DNA of 64,000 bases from an uncultured Porphyromonadaceae bacterium (GTDB taxonomy: Bacteria; Bacteroidota; Bacteroidia; Bacteroidales; Muribaculaceae), in the NCBI GenBank assembly GCA_947649495.1, contig CANSRU010000001.1, forward strand, positions 180,837 to 244,836, in the 5' to 3' direction. Positions 19,746-28,977 of this stretch are shown here, in pieces. The translations under genes and the position numbers were made by a program. The notes beneath the pieces were generated by a model. That model was given only the letters and a program-made list of their open reading frames with translations. It made no database searches and was not told the DNA's origin. How positions within the stretch are numbered: the stretch's first letter is position 1; the number at the start of each line of letters is the position of its first letter.

Positions 19746-21503
19746 ATGGAAAATAACAACGACGAACTGCTGAAAACCGTCATCGCCAAAGCCGAAGTGT
19801 GGCAAGGCGAAGGTTACGATGCCGAAACACGCGCCGAAGTTAAGCGCATGCTCGACAACCCCGACAAGACAGACCTCATAGAAGCTTTCTACAAAGACCT
19901 CGAATTCGGCACCGGCGGATTGCGCGGCATAATGGGCGCCGGCTCCAACCGCATGAACATCTACACTGTGGGTGCAGCTACCCAGGGTCTGGCCAACTAC
20001 CTCAAGGAAGCGTTTGCCGACCTGCCCGAGATATCGGTGGTTGTAGGCCACGACGTGCGCAACAACAGCCGCAAGTTTGCCGAAGTGGTAGCCGACATAT
20101 TCTCGGCCAATGGCATCAAGGTATACCTCTTCGACAGTTTCCGTCCCACACCCGAGCTTTCTTTTGCCATCCGTCATCTCGGATGCCAGAGTGGCGTAAA
20201 TATCACTGCATCGCACAACCCCAAGGAATACAACGGCTATAAAGCATACTGGGCCGATGGCGCGCAGATAATAGCCCCCCACGATGTCAATATCATAGAC
20301 CATGTGAACCGCATAAAAGGCGTGGAAGGAATCAAATTTCAGGGCGACAAATCTAGAATACAGATTATCGGCGAAGATATGGACCGCGACTTCCTCGCAG
20401 CCATCAAAGGCCTGTCGCTTAGCCCTGAAGCCATAGCCCGTCACCGCGACCTCAAGATTGTCTACACCCCGATACACGGCACAGGTGTGAAGCTCATACC
20501 CGACTCGCTCAAAAACTTCGGATTCGAAAATATAATCCACGTACCCGAACAGGACATCCCGTCGGGCGACTTCCCCACCGTGGCATCGCCCAACCCCGAG
20601 GTACCATCGGCAATGGCCATGGCGATAGCTAAAGCCAAGGAAGTCAACGCCGACCTCGTGATGGCATCGGACCCCGACGCCGACCGTATAGGCTGCGTGC
20701 TCCGCGACAACAATGGTGAATACGTGCTCATCAACGGCAACCAGATTGTGATGATACTCCTCAACTACATCATGACCCGCAATGCCGAACTCGGACGCAT
20801 AACCGGCAACGAATATATCGTAAAGACCATAGTAACCACCGAAACAATCAAATCGATAGCCGACAAGAACAACATACGCATGTTTGATTGCTACACCGGC
20901 TTCAAATGGATTGCCGCAGTGATCCGCGACCACGAAGGTACAGCACGCTATCTTGGCGGAGGTGAAGAAAGCTACGGCTTCCTCGCCGAAGACTTCGCCC
21001 GCGACAAAGATGCCGTTTCAGCCATATCACTCATGGCCGAAGCCGCAGCTTGGGCCAAGGACAAAGGCCTCAACTTCCTCCAGATGCTTCAGGACATATA
21101 CATTAAATATGGCTATTCGCACGAGGAAGGCATCTCCGTGGTGCGTCAAGGCAAACAGGGCGCCGAGGAGATTCAGGCCATGATGAAAGGCTTCCGCGCC
21201 AATCCTCCCAAGCAACTCGGCGGCAGCGATGTAATCACAATCAAGGACTACGACTCGCTCAACCTCACCGATGTTACCACCGGCACCGTGACTAAACTCG
21301 ACATGCCCACCACCTCCAATGTGCTCCAATACTTCACCGCCGACGGCACTAAGATTTCGGTACGTCCATCAGGCACAGAGCCCAAAATCAAATTCTACAT
21401 CGAAGTACACGGCAAGATGGAATCGGCAGCCGACTACGACAAAGCCAACGCCGACGCCCTCGCCAAAATCGAAGTAATCAAGAAAGACCTCGGCATAGCA
21501 TAA
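19746..21503 (+). CDS. Phosphoglucomutase/phosphomannomutase family enzyme
   Basis: 585 residues, the long PGM2-like form. It interconverts hexose 1- and 6-phosphates through a phosphoserine. The active-site loop TASHNP places the catalytic Ser at 156. The metal-binding loop DPDADRIG is near 312, the sugar-binding GGEESYGF near 405 and the phosphate-binding RPSGTEPKIKFY near the C-terminus. Strong promoter and terminator flank it as a single-gene unit. Glucose or mannose preference is not resolvable. Confidence 0.95.
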   Translation: MENNNDELLKTVIAKAEVWQGEGYDAETRAEVKRMLDNPDKTDLIEAFYKDLEFGTGGLRGIMGAGSNRMNIYTVGAATQGLANYLKEAFADLPEISVVVGHDVRNNSRKFAEVVADIFSANGIKVYLFDSFRPTPELSFAIRHLGCQSGVNITASHNPKEYNGYKAYWADGAQIIAPHDVNIIDHVNRIKGVEGIKFQGDKSRIQIIGEDMDRDFLAAIKGLSLSPEAIARHRDLKIVYTPIHGTGVKLIPDSLKNFGFENIIHVPEQDIPSGDFPTVASPNPEVPSAMAMAIAKAKEVNADLVMASDPDADRIGCVLRDNNGEYVLINGNQIVMILLNYIMTRNAELGRITGNEYIVKTIVTTETIKSIADKNNIRMFDCYTGFKWIAAVIRDHEGTARYLGGGEESYGFLAEDFARDKDAVSAISLMAEAAAWAKDKGLNFLQMLQDIYIKYGYSHEEGISVVRQGKQGAEEIQAMMKGFRANPPKQLGGSDVITIKDYDSLNLTDVTTGTVTKLDMPTTSNVLQYFTADGTKISVRPSGTEPKIKFYIEVHGKMESAADYDKANADALAKIEVIKKDLGIA

Positions 21504-21535
21504 CCCCAAGCTATTCCGATATCCCACATACCTAT

Positions 21536-21570
21536 CCGGCCGCACTCCTCGTGCGGTCGGATTCTTTATT
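21536..21570 (+). terminator. Intrinsic terminator of the phosphohexose mutase
   Basis: CCGGCCGCAC / GTGCGGTCGG with a 5-nt loop TCCTC, followed by ATTCTTTATT. Confidence 0.85.
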
Positions 21571-21582
21571 CCCTGTTTTTCA

Positions 21583-21614
21583 TTTGTCTGTTTCACCACA
21601 GTTAACTAAATTTG
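21583..21614 (+). promoter_or_regulatory. Bacteroidetes-type promoter of the A/T-rich islet
   Basis: TTTG (21583-21586), 20-nt spacer, TAAATTTG (21607-21614). The expected transcript start near 21620 rules out the ORF track start at 21612 and supports the ATG at 21663. Confidence 0.75.
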
Positions 21615-21662
21615 TATCCGGACAGTAGCATCCCCCAAACATCTAATAATCAAACCATAACT

Positions 21663-22133
21663 ATGGAGTTTAAACATACCATTCGTAAAGTGATATATGC
21701 GTTAACATGCCTGATATTAACGACATCGTGTTCTTCAGGTAAAATTGTCATTTCTAATAACACAGATATCAGCAAATATAAATACGTGGTTTTTGGCGAT
21801 AATACCACTGGGGATTACGAATTAGACGACATTTACATGTCTGTGCGAAATGTTATAACAGATAACCTTACAGAACTATCAAATAGTGACTATAGGACGA
21901 CATTGTGCGTAGATAGTATTTTAACCCCAAACATCAATATTAAATCAGAAAAATGGGATGGCGGTTATACTTATATCACCATTTCCTTTTATGACTATAA
22001 GAACCAACAACGTGTGGCCGTTGTAAAAAGCAGTGGCATAGGATTGTCAATCAGCCAGGACCAAGATGTTGCATTAAAAGCTGCCAAGAAAAAAATCACC
22101 GAATTGTTCAGGAACAATAAAAAGACTAAGTAA
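21663..22133 (+). CDS. Unknown lipoprotein in A/T-rich islet
   Basis: 156 residues from the ATG at 21663. A lipoprotein signal ends LTTSC (Cys23), followed by SSGKIVISNNTDISKYKYVVFG. The rest looks like an alpha/beta domain with VRNVITDNLTELSNSDYRTT and a C-terminal lysine-rich helix. I do not recognise the family. Codon use is distinctly A/T-rich compared with both neighbours, which suggests acquisition by transfer. The stop is 5 bases before the next gene's ATG, so the two are probably co-transcribed. Confidence 0.7.
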   Translation: MEFKHTIRKVIYALTCLILTTSCSSGKIVISNNTDISKYKYVVFGDNTTGDYELDDIYMSVRNVITDNLTELSNSDYRTTLCVDSILTPNINIKSEKWDGGYTYITISFYDYKNQQRVAVVKSSGIGLSISQDQDVALKAAKKKITELFRNNKKTK

Positions 22134-22138
22134 TAAAT

Positions 22139-22837
22139 ATGTATCCTCGTGATAATATTTTCAGCATTTACAATATGATTGGAAAACGCACACCATTCTT
22201 GGTAAAAAGGTGTGTACCCGGATTAGGTTCTTCTTCAAGTGAAGAACGTATGTATGATCCTAATCGAGATAGGACATTCTTAGTTGAGACAGTTGAGCCA
22301 AAAGGAAAATATGGAAAAGCATATGGCAAATGTTTTTTTGATGGCAAAGCTGATGACTCATACCGCAAAAAATATTATCCAGACCTTATTGATGAAGAAA
22401 TACCTTGTGCCGGTTGTGGGGCATGGGTTTTGATTGATGTTCCCGGAGTAGACTTGAATGACATCTTTCCTCCCAAAAAGGCAGATTACATAATGAAATC
22501 AGGAAAATATAAAGGGAAAACTATCAAAGAAATATACACTATTGATGCTAAATATATCTATTGGCAGATGGACAATAACCGTTATTTCAAAATAGATTTT
22601 CATTCACTTTTAAATATTCCACAAGACGCAACAAACGCAGAAGAAATTATCAAATCAGAAAGAGAACGAATATTTCCTAAATCAACAGTAGACGACAAGA
22701 TCACATTTGGCAAATATAAGGGAAAAACATACCGTGAAATTTTTGATATTGACCCTCAATATATCGATTGGCTCCTACACACAGACCGTAAGAAAGGTGT
22801 TGATATAAACTCTTTTATTTCTATGATAAATAAATAA
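22139..22837 (+). CDS. Protein with CxxC and two ExoX-C-like GKYKGKT motifs
   Basis: 232 residues, A/T-rich. Residues 90-93 form CAGC. Two related segments, SGKYKGKTIKEIYTIDAKYI (about 121-140) and FGKYKGKTYREIFDIDPQYI (about 190-209), each end in a W-containing turn (YW and WLL). These resemble the small C-terminal module found in exodeoxyribonuclease X-like and related proteins, where GKYKG(K/R) is followed by YL.WL. No nuclease domain is visible. A nucleic-acid role is only inferred. It pairs with the unknown lipoprotein upstream. Confidence 0.6.
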   Translation: MYPRDNIFSIYNMIGKRTPFLVKRCVPGLGSSSSEERMYDPNRDRTFLVETVEPKGKYGKAYGKCFFDGKADDSYRKKYYPDLIDEEIPCAGCGAWVLIDVPGVDLNDIFPPKKADYIMKSGKYKGKTIKEIYTIDAKYIYWQMDNNRYFKIDFHSLLNIPQDATNAEEIIKSERERIFPKSTVDDKITFGKYKGKTYREIFDIDPQYIDWLLHTDRKKGVDINSFISMINK

Positions 22838-22900
22838 ATACTCATCGAATCACTGTACACCGGAAACTTCCACCGATACGAAATATGTATATAGCATAGC

Positions 22901-22934
22901 AGCAGCGCAGAATCGATATCGATTCTGCGCTGCT
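22901..22934. terminator. Perfect 34-bp palindrome between convergent genes
   Basis: Left arm AGCAGCGCAGAATCGAT (22901-22917) followed directly by its exact complement, with no loop. It lies between the A/T-rich gene and the M23 peptidase, where a bidirectional terminator would be expected. No U-tract follows on either side, so terminator action is inferred. Confidence 0.6.
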
Positions 22935-22967
22935 TATCCAACATTATGCTTATGAAATATTCGTAGT

Positions 22968-23816
22968 TTATCTGCGCTTGCGCGATTTCTTTTTGCTTTT
23001 TGAAGCTACAGCTTTGCCGCTGCGGGACTTTTTCGAAGCACGCACTTTCTTCGACTTGTGCTTTTTGGCAGGGCCATACTTCTGGGCACGGTCGTAGGAT
23101 GTCTTGTCGAACGTAAACACATCCTTGTGAGTAACTTTGTTCGTGAAATCTATTATCGCCTCGGGGTTGATTGCCAAACCGAGGAAACGAGTCTCGAAAT
23201 GCAAGTGAGGGCCAGTGCTTCGACCTGTATTTCCACCAAGAGCTATAGGCTCGCCTGCGCGAACACGCTGGTTGGGCTTAACGAGGAATTTCGACAGGTG
23301 ACCATAGACAGTCTCCATGCCATTATCGTGACGTACCACAACATAGTATCCGTAACCACGGCCTTCGTATTTGGTAAGACGAACTTTGCCATCGAATGCC
23401 GACACAACAGTGTCGCCGACAGAAAGGCTCAAATCCACACCTCGATGCATGCGGCCGAAACGTGGACGGTAGCCGTAAGGTGAGGTGATACGACCACCCA
23501 CCGGAACGACAAATCCTGTAACGTCAATATCCTGACGCTGGGGAATGGTCACACCGCTATAAGCATTGACTGCCTGACTATCCCAATTGTAGCTGAACAC
23601 CTCATTGTCGTGAAGAGCCTCGCGCTTCTTCACATCGTTGAGATACGAGTTCATCTTTATTGTCTTCAAATCCACACCCGCCGGGCGCTGATTTGCTATA
23701 AGGTCCTTGTGCTGATCTTTATGCGATGCCGGCAAATGGAATTTCTGGGCTGAAGCCGACATGCTTACAATCGCAGCGGCACCCATTGCCAAGGCTATCT
23801 TCTTGAAAAATTGCAT
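22968..23816 (-). CDS. M23 LytM-type peptidoglycan endopeptidase with basic tail
   Basis: 282 residues with signal peptide AMGAAAIVSMSASAQ. The catalytic domain has MHRGVDLSLSVGDTV (zinc H and D), YGHLSK and GPHLHFETRF, so the full set of metal ligands is present and it should be an active endopeptidase in the periplasm. The last 35 residues are a lysine/arginine/serine-rich tail (KHKSKKVRASKKSRSGK), which may bind the acidic cell wall. It ends 131 bases from the A/T-rich gene, convergent to it. Confidence 0.92.
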   Translation of the reverse strand: MQFFKKIALAMGAAAIVSMSASAQKFHLPASHKDQHKDLIANQRPAGVDLKTIKMNSYLNDVKKREALHDNEVFSYNWDSQAVNAYSGVTIPQRQDIDVTGFVVPVGGRITSPYGYRPRFGRMHRGVDLSLSVGDTVVSAFDGKVRLTKYEGRGYGYYVVVRHDNGMETVYGHLSKFLVKPNQRVRAGEPIALGGNTGRSTGPHLHFETRFLGLAINPEAIIDFTNKVTHKDVFTFDKTSYDRAQKYGPAKKHKSKKVRASKKSRSGKAVASKSKKKSRKRR

Positions 23817-23872
23817 TGTTTATGATTTGAGAGTTTGTGTTTCGGTAATGTTCTAAGGTTAAATCTGTATTT

Positions 23873-24334
23873 TCAGGCTTCGTCGGGTGAATACATAAAC
23901 CGTATGCCCTGAGGAGTCCAATCGTAAATTTCTTCGGGAGCAAAGAATCGCTTCAGTTCAATCTCGGCATCCTCCACACTCGACGACGCATGGACTATAT
24001 TTTCTTGACCGCTCACGCTGAAGTCACCTCTTATAGTTCCGGGCAAAGCCTCGCGACCATTGGTAGCTCCGGTCATCAGGCGCACCACGCGAATGGCGTC
24101 AACTCCTTGCAGACACATCACAATCACAGGCGAAGCCATCATCGAGGCAAGCACCAATGGGAAAAACGGACGGTCTACCAGATGAGCGTAGTGCTCACGC
24201 AACAGACGCTCGTCGAGCTGCATCATTTTCATTCCGGCTATAATCAGTCCCTTTTGCTGGAACCGACCGACGATTTCGCCGACGAGCCCACGCTCTATAG
24301 CCGATGGCTTGAGTATTACAAGTGTTTTTTCCAT
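23873..24334 (-). CDS. ndk: Nucleoside diphosphate kinase
   Basis: 153 residues, the family size. It moves the gamma-phosphate of ATP to nucleoside diphosphates through a phosphohistidine. The opening KTLVILKPSAIERGLVG is diagnostic and the active site ENIVHASSS places the catalytic histidine at 115. It is a single-gene unit with its own promoter at 24374. Confidence 0.97.
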   Translation of the reverse strand: MEKTLVILKPSAIERGLVGEIVGRFQQKGLIIAGMKMMQLDERLLREHYAHLVDRPFFPLVLASMMASPVIVMCLQGVDAIRVVRLMTGATNGREALPGTIRGDFSVSGQENIVHASSSVEDAEIELKRFFAPEEIYDWTPQGIRFMYSPDEA

Positions 24335-24373
24335 TTGCGCTGTGTCGTTTTAAGGTTATCCTCTGCGGATGTT

Positions 24374-24405
24374 CAAAGATAGGCATTAAATGACACCCAC
24401 CCAAA
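24374..24405 (-). promoter_or_regulatory. Promoter of ndk
   Basis: Minus strand TTTG (24405-24402), 20-nt spacer, TATCTTTG (24381-24374), 40 bases before the start codon. Confidence 0.8.
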
Positions 24406-24573
24406 CCACTGCGGTTCAAAAAAGGTTAAACACAGCTAACCGGTGCTAAATCACAACACACAACATACTATCAGTCAACGATATAAGCAAAAGAGTAAAA
24501 TTTGGTTAATTTTTGTATCCGAGTGTATATCAACACAACATTCAGACATTCAGGCACATTAATCCCGCACCCG

Positions 24574-26667
24574 TCAGCTGATCATGCTCCAGTCAACTGC
24601 CCGGTCAAACAGCAGACGCATCTCTCTCGACAGTCGGGAATTTTCGGGAGATATGAGCGAAGGGTCGGAATCGAGCACCCGCTGAGCCTCATTGCGGGCA
24701 AGCTGAATTATCTGGCCATCCGTAGCCAGATTCGCTATTTTCAGATCTATGGCCATACCACTTTGCAACGTCCCCTCCAGATCACCGGGACCGCGCAACT
24801 TCAAATCGGCCTCAGCCACCACGAATCCATCGGTGGTCGAGGTCATTATCTCAAGTCGGCGGCGGGTGTCCTTGGATATATTGTGACGTGTCATCAGCAC
24901 ACAGTAGCTCTGCCCCTCGCCTCGCCCCACGCGCCCGCGCAACTGATGCAACTGCGACAGACCGAAGCGCTCGGCATTCTCTATAATCATAGTAGTGGCA
25001 TTAGGCACATTGACCCCCACCTCTATCACAGTGGTCGCCACGAGAATATCGGCCTTATGACTGGCAAAGAGAGCCATCTGCGCATCTTTCTCGGCCGGTT
25101 TCATCTGACCGTGCACATAAGCCACCTTGAAATCCCTGAATGTATCGCAAATCTGCTCATACCCTTCCTCAAGGCTTTTCAAATCCACCTTCTCATTTTC
25201 CTTTATGAGCGGATAGACCACATAGACCTGCCGGCCGGCACGCAATTGCCGAGTCATCGAGCGGTAGACATCCAGACGGTTCGTATCGAACCTCATCAGC
25301 GTCACCACCGGCTTGCGACCCGGAGGAAGTTCGTCGATTACCGACACATCGAGGTCGCCATACACCGTCATGGCCAATGTGCGCGGTATCGGGGTAGCCG
25401 TAATAACGAGCACATGCGGAGGCACCACATTCTTCTTCCATAACCGCGCGCGCTGCGCCACGCCGAAACGGTGCTGCTCGTCAATCACCACGAAACCAAG
25501 ATTGCGGAACTGCACGGCATCCTCTATCACGGCATGAGTACCTATCAATATATGTAGCGAGCCGTCGAGCAACTGCTCATGTATAATATCCCTCTGTTTC
25601 TTGGGCGTGGAGCCGGTGAGCAATTTCACATTTATGCCTATAGGCGCCACCATTTTGGCTATGGTCTCGAAATGCTGTGTGGCAAGAATCTCCGTCGGGG
25701 CCATCAGGCATGCCTGCATCGAATTGTCAAGAGCTATCAGCATACACATCAGCGCCACCAATGTTTTGCCACTGCCCACATCGCCCTGCAACAGACGGTT
25801 CATCTGCCGCCCCGAATTCATATCAGCCCTTATCTCCTTTATCACCCGCTTCTGCGCACCGGTAAGTTCAAATGGCAGACAATCGAAATAGAATGAATTG
25901 AAATACCTACCGATATGCCTGAACCTGAATCCGCCCGACTTCGCTGCACGGTTGCGCGAATAGCTCAGTATATTGAGCTGCAGGTAGAACAACTCCTCGA
26001 ATTTAAGCCTGAGCCTCGCACGCTGTAACTCATCGTTAGTGCGTGGGGCGTGGATAGCAGCAAGAGCCTCGCTTTTGGACATCAACCGCAGTCGACCCAC
26101 CAGTTCGGCAGGCAACGGGTCGGCCACATACCGGCAATGGGTGGATATCAACGTATGCACCATATTATATATGGTACGCGAGGAGAAGCCACGGTTGCGC
26201 AACTGTTCAGTCAAAGGATACACACCACGCAGCCCCGTAAACATCTCGACCGACGAAGCCGAATCGACCTCGGGATGCACCATACTCCATCGTCCGGCAA
26301 ATTCCGAAGGCTTCCCAAACACCACATACTCCACCCCCGGCTTATAGTTTTCCCGCATCCACTTTATGCGCTTGAACCACACCACTTCCATGGTGGCCGT
26401 GCCGTCGGTAAACAGACCTACAAGCCGCATTTTCGCCCCCTCCCCCTGCACGGTAAAGTTCACGAAACGCCCCTTGACCTGCACCACAGGCATATCTCCT
26501 GAAAAAGAGGATACTGTATAAAAACGCGACCGGTCCACATAATGCGACGGATAATACATCAGCAGATCTGCACAAGTCTTGATTCCAAGCTGCTTCGAAA
26601 GCAGTTCGGCCCGCTTGGGCCCCACACCCTTAAGAAACTTCACATCAGTGTTACGGAGCCGCTCCAT
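24574..26667 (-). CDS. recG: ATP-dependent DNA helicase RecG
   Basis: 697 residues, normal for RecG, which remodels stalled forks and Holliday-like junctions. An N-terminal wedge/OB domain (about 60-190; VQVKGRFVNFTVQGEGAKMRLVGLF) is followed by the helicase core: Walker A GDVGSGKT near 290, a DEQHRFGVAQRARLW DEXH motif near 395 and motif VI region GRVGRGEGQSYCVLM. It is the last gene of the parE-coaD-S41-ispD-recG run, 3 bases after ispD. Confidence 0.97.
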   Translation of the reverse strand: MERLRNTDVKFLKGVGPKRAELLSKQLGIKTCADLLMYYPSHYVDRSRFYTVSSFSGDMPVVQVKGRFVNFTVQGEGAKMRLVGLFTDGTATMEVVWFKRIKWMRENYKPGVEYVVFGKPSEFAGRWSMVHPEVDSASSVEMFTGLRGVYPLTEQLRNRGFSSRTIYNMVHTLISTHCRYVADPLPAELVGRLRLMSKSEALAAIHAPRTNDELQRARLRLKFEELFYLQLNILSYSRNRAAKSGGFRFRHIGRYFNSFYFDCLPFELTGAQKRVIKEIRADMNSGRQMNRLLQGDVGSGKTLVALMCMLIALDNSMQACLMAPTEILATQHFETIAKMVAPIGINVKLLTGSTPKKQRDIIHEQLLDGSLHILIGTHAVIEDAVQFRNLGFVVIDEQHRFGVAQRARLWKKNVVPPHVLVITATPIPRTLAMTVYGDLDVSVIDELPPGRKPVVTLMRFDTNRLDVYRSMTRQLRAGRQVYVVYPLIKENEKVDLKSLEEGYEQICDTFRDFKVAYVHGQMKPAEKDAQMALFASHKADILVATTVIEVGVNVPNATTMIIENAERFGLSQLHQLRGRVGRGEGQSYCVLMTRHNISKDTRRRLEIMTSTTDGFVVAEADLKLRGPGDLEGTLQSGMAIDLKIANLATDGQIIQLARNEAQRVLDSDPSLISPENSRLSREMRLLFDRAVDWSMIS

Positions 26668-26669
26668 AC

Positions 26670-27374
26670 TTACACTTCTTTGGCAAGCATCCTCACTATC
26701 TCTATGTCGTGAGGACGGGTTATCTTCATCAGCGCCTCATCGCCTTCGGTAAGAGCGATATCCATATACCCTGCCGCCTCCATCACCGACGCGTCGTCGG
26801 TCATCACACTGCTGTAGGGACGGCTATATGCCTCCACAAGCAGATCAGCGCGGAACAGTTGCGGTGTCTGCACCGCCCGGAATTCCGCACGGTCCACACT
26901 CTTCGAGCCACCATCTCCATCCACCCTGCGCAGCGAATCCACCATCGACACCACAGGAATGGCGCCCTGCCTTCCGGCACATATAGCATCAATCAACCCG
27001 CTGCCAACTTCAGGCGTAAACATGGGACGTGCCGCATCATGGACCGCCACCACATCCACCCCCCGGGGCATCACATCAAGAGCATTCCTCACAGACTGCC
27101 AGCGGGTATCGCCGCCCGACACCATGCGGGGCGATTCAAAATCATGGCGTCCGCACATCTCGAGCCAAAGACCACGGTAATCATCGTTAATCACCAGAAG
27201 CACTTCCGCCTCAGGCCACACAGCCTTAATGCGCTCAAGGGCAACCATCAGCACCGGACGGCCATCCATGTCGCAATACTGCTTGGGGAGCGGTGCACCG
27301 AACCGACGGCCACTTCCAGCAGCCACCACTATCACGCACACTCCTTTGCCACCAATGTACTTAGCTCCGTCCAT
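26670..27374 (-). CDS. ispD: 2-C-methyl-D-erythritol 4-phosphate cytidylyltransferase
   Basis: 234 residues. It joins MEP and CTP to make CDP-ME in the isoprenoid route that dxr (17 kb) feeds. The CTP-binding VVAAGSGRRFGAPLPKQY is near the N-terminus and the family motif VAVHDAARPMFTPE near residue 118. The start overlaps the stop of the S41 protease gene by one base. Confidence 0.96.
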   Translation of the reverse strand: MDGAKYIGGKGVCVIVVAAGSGRRFGAPLPKQYCDMDGRPVLMVALERIKAVWPEAEVLLVINDDYRGLWLEMCGRHDFESPRMVSGGDTRWQSVRNALDVMPRGVDVVAVHDAARPMFTPEVGSGLIDAICAGRQGAIPVVSMVDSLRRVDGDGGSKSVDRAEFRAVQTPQLFRADLLVEAYSRPYSSVMTDDASVMEAAGYMDIALTEGDEALMKITRPHDIEIVRMLAKEV

Positions 27375-28957
27375 CAGTATCCCAGCAGTTTTCGGTATCC
27401 CTCACTGTCATTGACTATGTTTATGCCCTCCACATACACCGGATTCAATCCGTTGGCCACATGATAATATGTCGATTGCTCGAATATATCGCGGCCTATA
27501 AGAGCCTTCACTATGGTTTCCAATGTGTGGCGCGAAGTTTCAAACTGCTTCTCATCAAACTTCACACCATCCTTCTCACCAAGCTCTATTATACGGTCGA
27601 GCATATCCTGCGTAACCTTGAATTTAGCCACAAACGCCTTTTCAGTAGGATAGTCGCGCTTTATGGTTTTACGGTTGGCATCTATATACTCTTGCGTAAA
27701 CTTATTGACCACGGCTTTTGCCACCAGATCACGGTAATAATCGCTGTAAAACGTGGTGTCTATCGGCACAAAGCGGTCAGGCATTATACCACCGCCGCCA
27801 TATACGGTGCGACCGTTGACAAGCGTGGCACATTTGAGCGAGTCGGCAAAATGCACACTGTCGGCGCTGCTGAACTCACCCGAGCGGTAGCGGCGCATCA
27901 TATCCTCATTGTACGAATCGTCGGCGCCATCTTCATAAGGCTTCTGGATGCAACGTCCCGACGGAGTATAGTAGCGGGCTATGGTAAGACGTATCATCGT
28001 GCCGTCGGGGAATGGGAATGGCCGCTGCACCAATCCCTTTCCGAAAGTGCGCCGACCCACGGTCACACCGCGGTCATTGTCCTGGATCGCACCCGCAAGA
28101 ATCTCGCTCGCCGAAGCCGAATACTGGTTCACCAGCACCACAAGATCGATGTCTCGGTACTCCCCTTTATGGTCAGTGCGGTAATAGAATGGCTTCACCT
28201 TGTCGCCCTTGGTGTAAACCACAAGCGAGTTTTTATCAAGAAACATCTCGGCCACCTTAACAGCCGCCTGCAGATACCCGCCGGTATTATCCTGAAGATC
28301 GATAATCAGCTTCTTCATACCGCTCTTTTTAAGCTTTTTGAGCGCATCGGCCACCTCTTCGGCCGTTTTCTCGGCAAAACGCGACACCCGCAGATAACCT
28401 GTGTGCGCATCGACCATATACGATGCATCAACGCTGTAAATCGGAATATCACCGCGCGTAATCACGAAATCTATCAGACCGTCCACGCCTTTGCGCTGCA
28501 CCTTCACATTGACTTTTGTCCCTTTCGGGCCACGCAGACGTTTCATCACATCTGTATTCTTCATCTTCACGCCCGATATCACCGTATCGTTCACCATTAT
28601 TATACGGTCGCCCGCAAGAATTCCCACCTTTTCCGAAGGTCCTCCGGCCACAGTCTGGATAATGTAAAGCGTGTCGGTCAGCATATTGAACTGTATGCCG
28701 ACACCCGAAAAATTTCCATCAAGCGGTTCGGTCAGCTCACGCGTCTCCTCCTTGTCTGAATATTGCGAGTGTGGGTCGAGCGTCTTGAGCATGGCCCGTA
28801 TGCCCTCCTCCACCACATGGTCGGCATTGACCGTATCCACATAATACCGTTCGATTACACGCTCGGCATAGCGCAATTTCGACTCAGGCGACATTGTCTG
28901 CGCCAGAGCAAATCCCGCTGACAGCAGCCATACGGCTGCGGCAATTATCTTTTTCAT
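27374..28957 (-). CDS. S41 C-terminal processing protease, CtpA-like
   Basis: 527 residues with signal peptide WLLSAGFALAQ. A PDZ domain (about 85-165; VGILAGDRIIMVND) precedes the S41 catalytic core. The catalytic serine is in NQYSASASEILAG (near 290) and the lysine in RTFGKGLVQRPFPF. It cleaves proteins at or near their C-terminus in the periplasm. It belongs to the parE operon, 20 bases after coaD. The substrate is unknown. Confidence 0.93.
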   Translation of the reverse strand: MKKIIAAAVWLLSAGFALAQTMSPESKLRYAERVIERYYVDTVNADHVVEEGIRAMLKTLDPHSQYSDKEETRELTEPLDGNFSGVGIQFNMLTDTLYIIQTVAGGPSEKVGILAGDRIIMVNDTVISGVKMKNTDVMKRLRGPKGTKVNVKVQRKGVDGLIDFVITRGDIPIYSVDASYMVDAHTGYLRVSRFAEKTAEEVADALKKLKKSGMKKLIIDLQDNTGGYLQAAVKVAEMFLDKNSLVVYTKGDKVKPFYYRTDHKGEYRDIDLVVLVNQYSASASEILAGAIQDNDRGVTVGRRTFGKGLVQRPFPFPDGTMIRLTIARYYTPSGRCIQKPYEDGADDSYNEDMMRRYRSGEFSSADSVHFADSLKCATLVNGRTVYGGGGIMPDRFVPIDTTFYSDYYRDLVAKAVVNKFTQEYIDANRKTIKRDYPTEKAFVAKFKVTQDMLDRIIELGEKDGVKFDEKQFETSRHTLETIVKALIGRDIFEQSTYYHVANGLNPVYVEGINIVNDSEGYRKLLGY

Positions 28958-28977
28958 AGTGCTAATGTTTTCTTTCT

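Noticed and set aside
19737-20933. 398-residue antisense ORF in the phosphohexose-mutase gene
   Set aside because: It is a shadow of the strongly biased coding frame on the other strand. Composition (many V, G, Y, H) is that of a mirror of GC-rich codons, with no recognisable domain and no start or promoter.
24502-25443. 313-residue plus-strand ORF over recG, with a TTTTTG upstream
   Set aside because: It overlies the conserved helicase gene and has no domain. The promoter-like TTTG and TAATTTTTG have the wrong spacing.
27461-28759. 432-residue antisense ORF in the S41 protease gene
   Set aside because: Shadow of a well-conserved frame; histidine- and arginine-rich composition, no domain.
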